Assembly (NCBI GenBank): GCA_947503555.1 | Contig: CANNEE010000001.1 | Span: 248,001-312,000 of the forward strand | DNA from: an uncultured Shewanella sp. | Lineage (GTDB): Bacteria > Pseudomonadota > Gammaproteobacteria > Enterobacterales > Shewanellaceae | Direction of reading: 5' to 3' | DNA length: 64,000 nucleotides | The notes under the pieces: generated by a model | What the model saw: only the letters and a program-made list of their open reading frames with translations | What the model was told of the DNA's origin: nothing | The model's database searches: none | Made by a program: the position numbers and the translations under genes | In this document: positions 27,851 to 37,645 of the stretch, piece after piece | How positions within the stretch are numbered: the first letter of the stretch is position 1 | Layout: each line of letters opens with the position of its first letter

Positions 27851-30800
27851 GTTCTCATATGAAACACGTGAATCAAAAAATTGCCATTGTCGGCCTAGCC
27901 AATCTATACCCAAATGCCGACACGCCTGAGCAGTTTTGGCAAAACCTGCTCGATAAAAAGGACTCTCGCACCACGATAGATGAGCAAAAGCTCGGCGCCG
28001 ATGTCGCCAGTTACCGTGGTGAGCAGGGGCAGTCAGATCGCTTTTACTGTGATAAAGGCGGCTATATTCAAAACTTTACCTTTGACTCTTCTGGCTACCA
28101 GCTTAGCCCTGAACAGCTAGAAGGGTTAGATGATAGTTTTCTGTGGGCCTTAGATACCAGTAGAAAAGCCCTGCTCGACGCTGGCATAGATATTCTTGAT
28201 AGTCACAGTGCCAAGCTTGCCAGAACCGGCGTTATCATGGGCACACTATCCTTTCCTACAGCCCGCTCTAATGAGCTGTTTTTACCCCTCTACCACAGCG
28301 CTGTCGAAAAAGCGCTGCAAAATAAGCTGAGCAATGATGATTTTCGTCTTGCGCCATTTAATGGGGCTAGCGGCCAGAACACGCAGAATCCGCAAAACGG
28401 CGCTATCGCCCACAACGCCTCTAAGGTAGTGGCCGACGCACTTGGCCTTGGCTCGGCGCAATTAAGTCTCGATGCCGCCTGTGCAAGTTCCGTCTACTCA
28501 CTTAAGCTCGCCTGTGATTATCTCAGTACAGGTAAAGCGGATATGATGCTGGCAGGTGCAGTATCTGGAGCAGACCCTTTCTTTATCAATATGGGCTTCT
28601 CCATCTTCCATGCCTACCCAGAGCATGGCATTTCCGCTCCCTTTGATACTAATAGTAAGGGCCTGTTTGCTGGCGAAGGCGCTGGTGTATTGGTGCTTAA
28701 ACGTCTTGAAGATGCCGAGCGCGATGGTGATAAAATCTACGCTGTGGTTAACGGTATAGGTCTCTCCAACGATGGTAAAGGCCAGTTCGTCCTTAGCCCT
28801 AACAGCAAAGGACAGATTCAGGCCTTTGAGCGTGCCTATGAGTGCAGTGATATTCGCCCCGACACCATAGAGGTAATCGAGTGTCACGCCACGGGAACGC
28901 CCCTTGGTGATAAGGTTGAGCTCACCTCTATGGAGCGCTTCTTTGAGGATAAGCTTGCTGGTACCTCTGCGCCCTTAATTGGCTCGGCAAAATCGAATCT
29001 CAGTCACCTGCTGACCGCTGCGGGTATGCCGGGGATCATGAAGATGATCTTCGCCATGCAAACTGGCCAGCTGCCACCGAGTATTAACCTCAGCACCCCG
29101 ATCTCATCACCCGATGGGTTATTTGGTAGTCATAGCCTGCCGACTCAAGTCACCCCTTGGCCAGTAAAAGAGGTGAATCCTGAGCGTCACGCTGGTGTCT
29201 CTGTCTTTGGCTTTGGTGGCTGTAATGCTCACCTCTTGCTTGAGTCCTACTCGAGCGATACACCTAAGCAAGCTCAAAAAGTAGCGCCGACACCTGCACC
29301 TATAAGCCTTGCAGTAACGGGTATCGCCTCCCACTTTGGCTCTCTTGCCAGTATCAATGCGCTTAATCATGCCATTGCCAGCGATGGGCATGGCTTTACT
29401 CATCTACCAGATAACAGATGGAAGGGCCTAGATAAGCATCCAGAGCTATTAGCGAGATTTGGCCTTGAGCAGGTGCCACAAGGATCCTATGTCGATGGAT
29501 TTGAGCTAGACTTCCTGCGCTTTAAGCTGCCGCCCAACGAGGATGATAGACTGATCCCGCAGCAGCTGATGCTGATGAAAGTGGCCGATGAAGCAATCAA
29601 TGATGCCCAGCTTAAAGCAGGGCAAAAAGTGGCCGTATTGGTAGCGATGGAGACTGAGCTTGAACTGCATCAGTTTAGAGGCAGGGTCAATCTGCATACT
29701 CAGCTTGCCGATAGCTTGCAAGATATGGGTGTCGAACTCGACTCTGATGAATATCAAGCCCTCGAAACCCTTGCCATGGACAGTGTCCTCGATGCCGCCA
29801 AGCTGAACCAGTACACCAGCTTTATCGGCAATATCATGGCGTCACGCATCGCCTCGCTTTGGGATTTTAACGGCCCAGCTTTCACTATCTCGGCAGGAGA
29901 TCAGTCAGTCAGCCGCGCCCTAGATGTGGCGGAAAACCTGATGAGCCAAGAGCATCTAGATGCGGTCGTGATTGCAGCGGTGGATCTTAGTGGCAGCATA
30001 GAGCAAGTGATGCTCAAAAATCAGCTCGATCCGGTTGCCATTAACCCAAATCATCACACAGAGGATAATCAACACTGGCGTATCGGTGAAGGTGCTGGTG
30101 CCATCGTCCTTGAGCAGGACGCTAAAGCAAAAGCAGAGGGTAAAGGCTCCTATGCTAACCTCAATGGATTGGCGTTTGGCTCAAGTAACCAAGCCCCTCA
30201 CATTAGTGAAACCCTGCTTAAGCAAACAGGACTAAACAGCCAAGCGATCAATCTATTAGAGCGCAATCTGGCACCAGGAAGCGAAGGTTTAGCGCCACTG
30301 GCGATAGCGCAAATGCCTTTTACCCATGCTCTGCAAACTCAAGCTGAGCAGCGACTCGGCCACAGCTTTGCAGCCTCAGGCATGGCAAGCCTACTCCATG
30401 GCTTATTATCTCTGACTCAGCTCGACAATCCTATTGCCAGCCAGCCAAGTACAAGCTCTCAAGGCACAAGCCGTCACGGCATAGTGGCTAACATTAGTGA
30501 AAATCAGTGCTCTCAGTTGCTGTTTAGCCAAACTGGTGAGCAGCGCCAAGCCTTGAGCCGTCGTCTAGACACACAAGTAAAGGCCGAGGGTAAGCTGTCA
30601 CTGGTTAAACGTGTCGAGCTAGGAGGTCGAGATATCTATCAGCATATTGTCGATACACCCCTTGATCAAAATCAAACACTCATCAGCAAGCTTGCCAATA
30701 AACGCCCTAGCACACTGGCATTAAGCCCAGTCGGTAGCGCAGTAGATACTCAGCCTCACCCGTCTGAAGTTAGCCTTGCCGTAGCAAGTACTATAGGTAA

Positions 30801-33732
30801 CCAAATTAGTATGACAAATCCAAATCAGCCTAGTCTCAATGCAGGCACGCCGCCGCTCAAAAGCGCTCAAACCACCCATGCTGATCCAAGCGAGCTAAAA
30901 GTAGAGCCGACCACCCTTAAAGCGGATGCCAGCGATGTTGAGGCCTTTAACCATAATCAGCAGCTAACCCAAGCCGCCCATAGTGCATTTCTTGCCAGCC
31001 GCAAATCTGGCTTACAGTTAGCAGATGCCATCATACAGTCCCAACTTGGCAAGCCTGCTGTATCGGCGCCAACTCCTGCAATTCAAACAGCGCCTATTGC
31101 CGAGACAGTCGAACCTGAGCTAAAGCCAAATCATGCCAATGTGGGCAATTATGTCGCCCCTGTGCCTGAGCATAAGCCTTGTATTTGGGATTATCACGAT
31201 CTCGTCGAATATGCCGAAGGTGATATCGCTAAGGTATTTGGTCCAGACTATGCCGTGATTGATAGCTATTCACGCCGCGTGCGACTACCGACCACAGATT
31301 ACCTCTTGGTTTCTCGTGTCACTAAGCTAGATGCCAAAATGCTTGAGTTTAAACCAAGCACCATGACCACAGAGTATGATATTCCTGTCGATGCGCCGTA
31401 TCTGGTCGATGGCCAGATCCCTTGGGCTGTTGCAGTAGAATCTGGGCAGTGCGATCTTATGCTCATAAGCTACTTAGGTGTCGATTTTGAAAACAAAGGT
31501 GACAGAGTCTACCGTCTGCTAGATTGTACCCTCACCTTCCTCGGCGATCTGCCAAGGGGTGGCGATACACTAAGATATGATATCTCTATCAACAACTTTG
31601 CTCGCAATGGCGATACCCTGCTGTTCTTCTTCTCCTATGAGTGTTTCGTCGGCGATAAGATGATCCTTAAGATGGATGGCGGCTGCGCAGGCTTCTTTAC
31701 CGATCAAGAGCTTGCCGATGGCAAAGGTGTGATCCGCACAGAAGATGAGATAAAAGCGCGCAATATGGCGGTCAAACAGACCTTTAATCCATTGCTACAC
31801 ACTAGCCAAAGTCAGTTTAATTACGGCCAGATCCACAAGCTACTGAGCGGCGATATTGGTGCCTGCTTTGGTGGTGAGCACGCCACGCATCAGGCGCAAA
31901 CAGGCATTCAAGACTCTTTATGTTTTGCCTCAGAAAAGTTCTTGATGATTGAAGAGATTAGCAAGCTAGAACGCCAAGGTGGCGCTTGGGGACTCGGCCT
32001 AGTTGAAGGTCATAAAACTCTAGCACCGGATCACTGGTATTTCCCTTGTCACTTCAAGGGCGATCAAGTGATGGCAGGCTCGCTAATGGCCGAAGGTTGT
32101 GGTCAGCTATTGCAGTTCTTTATGTTGCACTTAGGTATGCATACTCAAGTGACCAATGGCCGCTTCCAGCCACTGGAGAATGCCTCGCAAAAAGTACGCT
32201 GTCGTGGTCAGGTTCTGCCACAGCACGGCACATTAACCTACCGCATGGAAGTGACTGAAATTGGCCTTAGTCCATACCCTTATGCCAAAGCCAATATCGA
32301 TATTCTGCTTAACGGCAAAGCCGTGGTCGACTTCCAAAATCTCGGTGTGATGATACGAGAAGAGTCAGAATGTACTCGCTACGCCAAACAATCTACAAGT
32401 GACAATACAGCTGTGATTTCTCAAGCGCCTCAAGCGTCTCAAATTGAGCCAGAGAGCTTTGTGGCCACTGCCGCTTCTGTCAATGCGCCACTTATGGCAC
32501 AAATTGCCGATCTTGAAGCCGAGCCAAATAAAGGAGTGATTCCACTACAACACGTAGAAGCACCAATCACCCCAGATTATCCGAATCGCACGCCAGATAC
32601 TGTGCCTTTCACGCCTTATCATATGTTTGAATTTGCCACAGGTAATATCGAGAACTGCTTTGGACCAGACTTTGCAATTTATCGCGGCATGATCCCACCT
32701 CGCACGCCTTGTGGAGACTTACAACTTACCACTCGTGTGGTCGAAGTTAATGGCACACGCGGTGATTTCAAAACGCCATCTTCCTGTATTGCCGAGTATG
32801 AAGTACCTGAAAATGCCTGGTACTTCAGTAAAAATAGCCATCACACTCTGATGCCTTATTCGGTACTAATGGAGATCTCACTGCAGCCAAATGGCTTTAT
32901 CTCTGGCTATATGGGCACCACCTTGGGCTTCCCAGGTGAAGAGCTGTTCTTCCGCAACCTAGATGGTAGCGGCAAAATGCTGCGCAATGTGGATCTACGC
33001 GGCAAGACTATCGTTAACGATTCCAAACTGCTATCGACCGTAATGGCGGGCACCAACATTATTCAAAGCTTTAGCTTTGAGCTCAGCACAGATGGTCAGC
33101 CTTTCTATGAAGGGACTGCGGTATTTGGCTACTTTAAAGCCGCAGCACTTAAAGATCAGTTAGGCTTGGATAACGGTAAAGTGACTCAGCCTTGGCATCT
33201 AGACAATGGTCAAAGTGCGGATCATCAGATAAACCTACTGGATAAGAGCAGCCGCTATTTCAATGCACCAGCACAAACACCTCACTATCGCTTAGCCGGT
33301 GGTCAGCTTAACTTTATCGACAAGGTAGAGATAGTCGACAAGGGCGGTAAAGCGGGTAAAGGTTATCTCTACGCCGAGCGCACGATTGACCCAAGTGATT
33401 GGTTCTTCCAGTTCCACTTCCATCAAGATCCAGTCATGCCAGGCTCTTTAGGTGTTGAAGCCATTATCGAGTTGATGCAGACCTATGCTCTGACCCATGA
33501 TCTGGGTAAAAACTTTAACAATCCTAAGTTTGGCCAGATCCTATCTGAGGTGAAATGGAAGTATCGTGGTCAAATTAACCCACTGAATAAACAGATGTCA
33601 CTGGATGTGCATATTACTGATGTCAGAGAAGAAAATGGTCAACTTGTGATTGTCGGCGACGCCAATTTAAGTAAAGATGGCCTAAGAATCTACCAAATCA
33701 GCGATATCGCCATCTGTATCGAAGAAGCCTAA
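27847..33732 (+). CDS. pfaC: PUFA synthase subunit PfaC (KS-CLF-DH-DH)
   Basis: A 1961-residue subunit. Order: ketosynthase (about 10-460, Cys212 in DAACASS, ECHATGTPLGD); chain-length-factor domain (about 490-900), where the cysteine position is glycine (near 684, SAGDQSVS); a disordered linker (about 950-1110); and two FabA/FabZ-type dehydratase regions with His1402 (CHFKGDQVMAGS) and His1857 (HFHQDPVMPGS). The DH domains dehydrate and isomerise to set the cis double bonds. Translation most likely starts at the TTG at 27847, which has AAGGAG upstream and overlaps the pfaB stop (TTGA). The in-frame ATG at 27859 is an alternative. Confidence 0.96.
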   Translation: MSSHMKHVNQKIAIVGLANLYPNADTPEQFWQNLLDKKDSRTTIDEQKLGADVASYRGEQGQSDRFYCDKGGYIQNFTFDSSGYQLSPEQLEGLDDSFLWALDTSRKALLDAGIDILDSHSAKLARTGVIMGTLSFPTARSNELFLPLYHSAVEKALQNKLSNDDFRLAPFNGASGQNTQNPQNGAIAHNASKVVADALGLGSAQLSLDAACASSVYSLKLACDYLSTGKADMMLAGAVSGADPFFINMGFSIFHAYPEHGISAPFDTNSKGLFAGEGAGVLVLKRLEDAERDGDKIYAVVNGIGLSNDGKGQFVLSPNSKGQIQAFERAYECSDIRPDTIEVIECHATGTPLGDKVELTSMERFFEDKLAGTSAPLIGSAKSNLSHLLTAAGMPGIMKMIFAMQTGQLPPSINLSTPISSPDGLFGSHSLPTQVTPWPVKEVNPERHAGVSVFGFGGCNAHLLLESYSSDTPKQAQKVAPTPAPISLAVTGIASHFGSLASINALNHAIASDGHGFTHLPDNRWKGLDKHPELLARFGLEQVPQGSYVDGFELDFLRFKLPPNEDDRLIPQQLMLMKVADEAINDAQLKAGQKVAVLVAMETELELHQFRGRVNLHTQLADSLQDMGVELDSDEYQALETLAMDSVLDAAKLNQYTSFIGNIMASRIASLWDFNGPAFTISAGDQSVSRALDVAENLMSQEHLDAVVIAAVDLSGSIEQVMLKNQLDPVAINPNHHTEDNQHWRIGEGAGAIVLEQDAKAKAEGKGSYANLNGLAFGSSNQAPHISETLLKQTGLNSQAINLLERNLAPGSEGLAPLAIAQMPFTHALQTQAEQRLGHSFAASGMASLLHGLLSLTQLDNPIASQPSTSSQGTSRHGIVANISENQCSQLLFSQTGEQRQALSRRLDTQVKAEGKLSLVKRVELGGRDIYQHIVDTPLDQNQTLISKLANKRPSTLALSPVGSAVDTQPHPSEVSLAVASTIGNQISMTNPNQPSLNAGTPPLKSAQTTHADPSELKVEPTTLKADASDVEAFNHNQQLTQAAHSAFLASRKSGLQLADAIIQSQLGKPAVSAPTPAIQTAPIAETVEPELKPNHANVGNYVAPVPEHKPCIWDYHDLVEYAEGDIAKVFGPDYAVIDSYSRRVRLPTTDYLLVSRVTKLDAKMLEFKPSTMTTEYDIPVDAPYLVDGQIPWAVAVESGQCDLMLISYLGVDFENKGDRVYRLLDCTLTFLGDLPRGGDTLRYDISINNFARNGDTLLFFFSYECFVGDKMILKMDGGCAGFFTDQELADGKGVIRTEDEIKARNMAVKQTFNPLLHTSQSQFNYGQIHKLLSGDIGACFGGEHATHQAQTGIQDSLCFASEKFLMIEEISKLERQGGAWGLGLVEGHKTLAPDHWYFPCHFKGDQVMAGSLMAEGCGQLLQFFMLHLGMHTQVTNGRFQPLENASQKVRCRGQVLPQHGTLTYRMEVTEIGLSPYPYAKANIDILLNGKAVVDFQNLGVMIREESECTRYAKQSTSDNTAVISQAPQASQIEPESFVATAASVNAPLMAQIADLEAEPNKGVIPLQHVEAPITPDYPNRTPDTVPFTPYHMFEFATGNIENCFGPDFAIYRGMIPPRTPCGDLQLTTRVVEVNGTRGDFKTPSSCIAEYEVPENAWYFSKNSHHTLMPYSVLMEISLQPNGFISGYMGTTLGFPGEELFFRNLDGSGKMLRNVDLRGKTIVNDSKLLSTVMAGTNIIQSFSFELSTDGQPFYEGTAVFGYFKAAALKDQLGLDNGKVTQPWHLDNGQSADHQINLLDKSSRYFNAPAQTPHYRLAGGQLNFIDKVEIVDKGGKAGKGYLYAERTIDPSDWFFQFHFHQDPVMPGSLGVEAIIELMQTYALTHDLGKNFNNPKFGQILSEVKWKYRGQINPLNKQMSLDVHITDVREENGQLVIVGDANLSKDGLRIYQISDIAICIEEA

Positions 33733-33860
33733 TAACAAGCCGTGCTCCTGAGTTAGCTCAGGGGCTCCGCATCTGCTTTAACGAAAAGCACTAAAGCAAA
33801 AAGTGCTGTAACGAAAAGCGCTATAACGAACAATGCCTTACAGGGGTTTTACAAAACAAT
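33733..33860 (+). other. pfaC-pfaD spacer with hairpin and short repeats
   Basis: A 9-bp RNA stem (GCTCCTGAG with CTCAGGGGC, 33744-33752 and 33757-33765, tetraloop TTAG) lies just after the pfaC stop without a U run. Then come four imperfect units of 15-17 bases built on TAACGAAAAGC (from about 33779 to 33835). The pfaD Shine-Dalgarno candidate AGGGG is unusually far (14 bases) from its ATG. It is the only non-overlapping junction of the pfa operon. Confidence 0.7.
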
Positions 33861-35492
33861 ATGAACTCTATCACTAGTAACAATGAGAAGCTGTCACCTT
33901 GGCCGTGGCAAGTAAACCAACAGCAATTAAGCTTTGATCTCACAAACCTAGCAAGCCAGCTAAAAGATCTTTCCCGCGCCTGTTATCTGGTTAATGACAG
34001 CGACAAAGGCCTTGGCATTAGCCAAAGTGCCGATATCGCCACTCAAGGCGATGCCAAGAGCGATGCTCTTCCCGTTGCCGCCTATGCACCAGCCCTTGGC
34101 ACCCAAAGCTTAGGCGATGATAATTTTCGCCGTGTGCACGGCGTAAAATACGCCTACTATGCTGGCGCCATGGCTAACGGTATTTCATCGGAAGAGCTCG
34201 TTATCGCCCTAGGTAAAGCCGGTATTCTATGCTCCTTTGGCGCCGCAGGGCTTATCCCTAGCCGAGTCGAAGCCGCCATTAAACGCATTCAAGGCGAACT
34301 ACCTAACGGCCCTTATGCCTTCAACCTTATTCATAGCCCAAGTGAACCGGCTCTTGAGCGCGGCAGTGTTGAGCTGTTTTTAAAACATGGGGTGCACACG
34401 GTTGAAGCCTCGGCCTTCCTTGGCCTCACGCCGCAAATTGTCTACTACCGCGCAGCAGGTCTTAGCCGTAATCCTAATGGCAGTATTAATGTAGCAAATA
34501 AGGTAATTGCTAAGGTCAGCCGCACCGAAGTGGCAACTCACTTTATGAAGCCTGCGCCAGCTAAGATGCTACAAGCCCTAGTGGATGATGGATCTATTAC
34601 CAAAGAGCAGATGGAGCTAGCACAGCTTGTGCCTATGGCCGACGATATTACCGCAGAAGCTGACTCTGGCGGCCACACTGATAACCGCCCTTTTGTGACC
34701 CTACTACCCACTATTTTAGCGCTAAAAGAAGAGATTCAGGCGCAATATCAGTATGAAACACCACTGAGAGTCGGTGCTGGAGGCGGTGTTGGCACCCCAG
34801 ATGCGGCGCTAGCGGCGTTTAATATGGGAGCCGCCTATATCGTCACTGGTTCTATCAACCAAGCCTGTGTAGAAGCCGGAGCCAGTGAGCATACTCGCAA
34901 GCTATTGGCGACCACAGAAATGGCCGATGTCACCATGGCACCAGCGGCGGACATGTTTGAAATGGGCGTTAAGCTGCAGGTGGTTAAGCGCGGCACCCTG
35001 TTCCCTATGCGCGCCAATAAGCTCTATGAGATCTACACACGTTATGACTCTATCGAAGCGATTCCTGCTGACGAGCGTGAAAAGCTTGAGAAACAGGTGT
35101 TCCGCTCAAGTCTTGATGATATCTGGGCGGGTACAGTCGCCCACTTTAATGAGCGCGATCCTAAGCAGATTGAACGCGCTGAAGGCAATCCTAAGCGTAA
35201 GATGGCACTGATTTTCCGCTGGTACCTAGGTCTTTCTAGCCGCTGGTCTAACTCAGGCGAGCCAGGCCGTGAAATGGATTATCAGATCTGGGCAGGCCCT
35301 GCACTGGGCGCCTTTAACCAGTGGGCTAAGGGCAGTTACCTCGATGACTATAAAGCCCGTAACGCGGTCGATTTAGCTAAACATCTTATGTATGGCGCCG
35401 CTTACCTTAACAGAGTTAACTTGCTTACCGCCCAAGGCATTAAGCTACCGACTCAGGTGCAGCGCTGGACACCAAACGAGCGCATGGCCTAA
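33861..35492 (+). CDS. pfaD: PUFA synthase enoyl reductase PfaD
   Basis: A 543-residue FMN-dependent TIM-barrel protein of the PfaD/2-nitropropane-dioxygenase-like family. Motifs are GILCSFGAAGLIPSRVEAAI, ADSGGHTDNRPF (about 270-281) and the flavin phosphate site GAGGGVGTPDAALAAFNMGAAYIVTGSINQ. The C-terminal helical region contains NPKRKMALIFRWYLGLSSRWSN. Family knowledge: it reduces the trans-2 enoyl-ACP intermediates in the PUFA cycle. It follows pfaC after 128 bases with no separate strong promoter, and transcription ends near 35820. Confidence 0.96.
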   Translation: MNSITSNNEKLSPWPWQVNQQQLSFDLTNLASQLKDLSRACYLVNDSDKGLGISQSADIATQGDAKSDALPVAAYAPALGTQSLGDDNFRRVHGVKYAYYAGAMANGISSEELVIALGKAGILCSFGAAGLIPSRVEAAIKRIQGELPNGPYAFNLIHSPSEPALERGSVELFLKHGVHTVEASAFLGLTPQIVYYRAAGLSRNPNGSINVANKVIAKVSRTEVATHFMKPAPAKMLQALVDDGSITKEQMELAQLVPMADDITAEADSGGHTDNRPFVTLLPTILALKEEIQAQYQYETPLRVGAGGGVGTPDAALAAFNMGAAYIVTGSINQACVEAGASEHTRKLLATTEMADVTMAPAADMFEMGVKLQVVKRGTLFPMRANKLYEIYTRYDSIEAIPADEREKLEKQVFRSSLDDIWAGTVAHFNERDPKQIERAEGNPKRKMALIFRWYLGLSSRWSNSGEPGREMDYQIWAGPALGAFNQWAKGSYLDDYKARNAVDLAKHLMYGAAYLNRVNLLTAQGIKLPTQVQRWTPNERMA

Positions 35493-35535
35493 GACCTAAG
35501 CTCAAAAAATTGCCCGAGCCTATTACCAAACAGAC

Positions 35536-35803
35536 TAGGGGCTGTTGACCTTTGCTGATTAGTTTTTGCGCTCAGTCAATGGCATTTTATCGAGGCGGAC
35601 GAGGTGAAGCTTAGCAATCTAAGTAAACTCTCGTTCAACAATGAGAAAATGCCATTGAATTGCGCCCGAAGGGCAGCGTTTACAGCGCACTTCTACTGCG
35701 TTATCGCTTATTTATGTAGAACAACTACACGGCACAAGCTCTGCCTTGTTTAAGCACGCTGTAAACTGCTGCAAAAACAACCTTGAAAGATCAACAGCCC
35801 CTA
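35536..35803. mobile_element. MITE-like element with TA duplication
   Basis: A 264-base element (35538-35801) flanked by TA on both sides. Terminal inverted repeats read GGGGCTGTTGACCTTT at the left and, reversed, GGGGCTGTTGATCTTT at the right. Inside are two further long inverted repeats: TCAATGGCATTTT with AAAATGCCATTGA, and GCAGCGTTTACAGCG with CGCTGTAAACTGCTGC. It contains no coding sequence. A TA target and short size fit a non-autonomous element of the IS630/Tc1 type. No mobilising transposase is in this window. Confidence 0.8.
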
Positions 35804-35819
35804 GGGCTTTTTATTTTTC
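35796..35819 (+). terminator. Terminator after pfaD, spanning the MITE right end
   Basis: AGCCC and GGGCT pair around CTA, followed by TTTTTATTTTT. The left arm lies inside the right end of the MITE and the right arm in the flanking DNA. Confidence 0.65.
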
Positions 35820-35825
35820 GTTACT

Positions 35826-36566
35826 TTATGATTTGCCGTGCTTAAGACGTTTACGCTGTTTATATTCTTTATGTCGTGGCAGATGCTTGGTATGCCTGTC
35901 TATCACCTCTTTACTTAAATGAGCAAAGTGAAGCTCCACTATTTCATCAGCAATATCAGGAAAGTGCTTTGAAAGGTCGCTGATAGTCCAGCCGATACCC
36001 GTTTGAATAAACCTTTGTTGCTCATGTACTAAAGTTCCAATCACAGCTTTTATGGTATCAAGATATTCGGCCTCTTTTACCACAGCCCTTAGGGCCACGA
36101 TACTGGCTCGCCTCTGCCATAGACTCTTTGCAGTCACCCAGCGAGTAATCAGCTCCACCGCCGCTTTGTCTTTAGCTATGACTTTCGCCAGCACCCTGAC
36201 AGTAAACCAATCGGCTGTACTCCAATCAAAAAAGCAGCCCTTATCAAAACACCATTGCGCCGCATCGAGTAATGAATCAAAATCATGCTTGCCCACCAAG
36301 AAGGTCTGCATATAGATGATGCCAGCGAACTTCTCTTCTGCATGCTCTAACATAAGCAGCGACTTACAAAACTCAAGCTGCTGCTCATAGGACAAATCCC
36401 CTAAATGACACTCTTTGTACCAAGCTTTCACTAGCTTAGTCACATCTGGCGTCTTCACCCCATAATAGGTTATTTGTCCCTTAAGATAGTTCTCAAACCA
36501 GTGCTTAACTTCAGGCTTGGCAATGCTTTGCAGTTGTACTTGCAGCCATTTTATTTGCTCATTCAT
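35826..36566 (-). CDS. DNA alkylation repair protein, AlkD-like
   Basis: A 246-residue all-helical HEAT-repeat protein of the AlkD/DNA alkylation repair family: YYGVKTPDVTKLVKAW, then DWSTADWFTVRVLAKVI, LWQRRASIVALRAVVKEAEY and GIGWTISDLSKHFPD. Family knowledge: AlkC/AlkD remove positively charged alkylated purines by base-stacking without base flipping. The aromatic and Asp residues of the DNA cleft appear present. The ATG at 36566 is preferred over 36596 because a GGGG-type site precedes it and the extra residues lie over the upstream gene. It follows the MBL gene by 14 bases, so the two are co-transcribed. Confidence 0.85.
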   Translation of the reverse strand: MNEQIKWLQVQLQSIAKPEVKHWFENYLKGQITYYGVKTPDVTKLVKAWYKECHLGDLSYEQQLEFCKSLLMLEHAEEKFAGIIYMQTFLVGKHDFDSLLDAAQWCFDKGCFFDWSTADWFTVRVLAKVIAKDKAAVELITRWVTAKSLWQRRASIVALRAVVKEAEYLDTIKAVIGTLVHEQQRFIQTGIGWTISDLSKHFPDIADEIVELHFAHLSKEVIDRHTKHLPRHKEYKQRKRLKHGKS

Positions 36567-36580
36567 TGATACTGCCCCTG

Positions 36581-37492
36581 CTAAAGTGCGACACATTGTA
36601 AATCATCGGCAAACTCAACTGGCCCAGAGTATGAGTGACGAACCTCTTTAAGCGTTTGCGACTCTTTACCTAGAGTACGTTTCATTCTGTGGGATAGCAG
36701 CAAATGTTTCACTTTGGCCTTGGCGGCGATTTTTCCTATGCTAGATGGCGGCATATGAAGCCTTCTACCAGCACCTCGCACCGACTCAGGTACTGCATTG
36801 TGGGCCACGAGCAGATCAGCTTTTTGCGCCAGCTTCTCAAGGGTGTCGTAATCATTATTCATATCACCGCTAAATACGACTGTTTTATCTTTTAGTCCGA
36901 CTCTCCAAGCCAGAGCTGGAATCGGCCCGTGGTGAACAGAGACTGCCAAAAGCTTAATATCATCAGCTTGGCTTATCTCTTGTACTGTGTGCCGTTTGAT
37001 ATCGATATTTTGAGGAATTAATCGAAAGTCATCACTGCCATCAAGGTAGCTGGACAAATAGGGATAGGCTCCCAGCTTACCAAAAAGCCTCTCAATATAG
37101 TCTGTCGTTGCAGGCATCAAATGATTACCACTCGGACCATAGATAGACAGATCTCGCTCCCGCCCAGAGAAATAAGCCGCTTTAATTAGCGCGGGTAGGT
37201 CATTGGCATGATCCACATGCAGATGTGACAGTAAGATAGCATAGAGATCATTAATGCTGGCACCAGTTTGCTCAAAACGAAAAAAGCTTCCTGAGCCTAA
37301 ATCGATTAGCACTCTCGCTTTGCCCTCATCCCATAGCAGGTAACCACTCGATGCGCGCTTATCATCGTTTTCAGGCCCTCCTGAGCCAAGCACTTGTAAC
37401 CAAAGCCCTTTATCACCACAGTTGGCATAGGCTTGCTCACTGGTGACGAAAGCTAGTATCAGAACTAAAGATGCAGTTAATCGACTCCACAT
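36581..37492 (-). CDS. Exported MBL-fold metallo-hydrolase
   Basis: A 303-residue protein with a signal peptide (MWSRLTASLVLILAFVTSEQ, cleavage near AYA-N). The metallo-beta-lactamase fold has the zinc motif SHLHVDHANDLPAL (HxHxDH), GSGSFFRFEQ, VVFSGDMNND and a C-terminal LLLSHR. It resembles RNase Z/AtsA-like periplasmic hydrolases; the substrate is unknown. It is the first gene of a two-gene unit with the alkylation-repair gene. Confidence 0.85.
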   Translation of the reverse strand: MWSRLTASLVLILAFVTSEQAYANCGDKGLWLQVLGSGGPENDDKRASSGYLLWDEGKARVLIDLGSGSFFRFEQTGASINDLYAILLSHLHVDHANDLPALIKAAYFSGRERDLSIYGPSGNHLMPATTDYIERLFGKLGAYPYLSSYLDGSDDFRLIPQNIDIKRHTVQEISQADDIKLLAVSVHHGPIPALAWRVGLKDKTVVFSGDMNNDYDTLEKLAQKADLLVAHNAVPESVRGAGRRLHMPPSSIGKIAAKAKVKHLLLSHRMKRTLGKESQTLKEVRHSYSGPVEFADDLQCVAL

Positions 37493-37645
37493 TCACCATT
37501 TCCTCTTGTTCTTCTTTGTATCTCAACAATAAAGGTTTGCTATTCATGACATGATAACGACCTTTTATCGACAAAAGATCTTTCATGATTTTTATCATGG
37601 TTAATTGTGATATTTTATAGGGCTACCTCATCTGAACATAAGATC

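Noticed and set aside
35493-35825. A possible protein gene after pfaD
   Set aside because: The stretch is explained by a non-coding inverted-repeat element and a terminator; no open frame of useful length is present.
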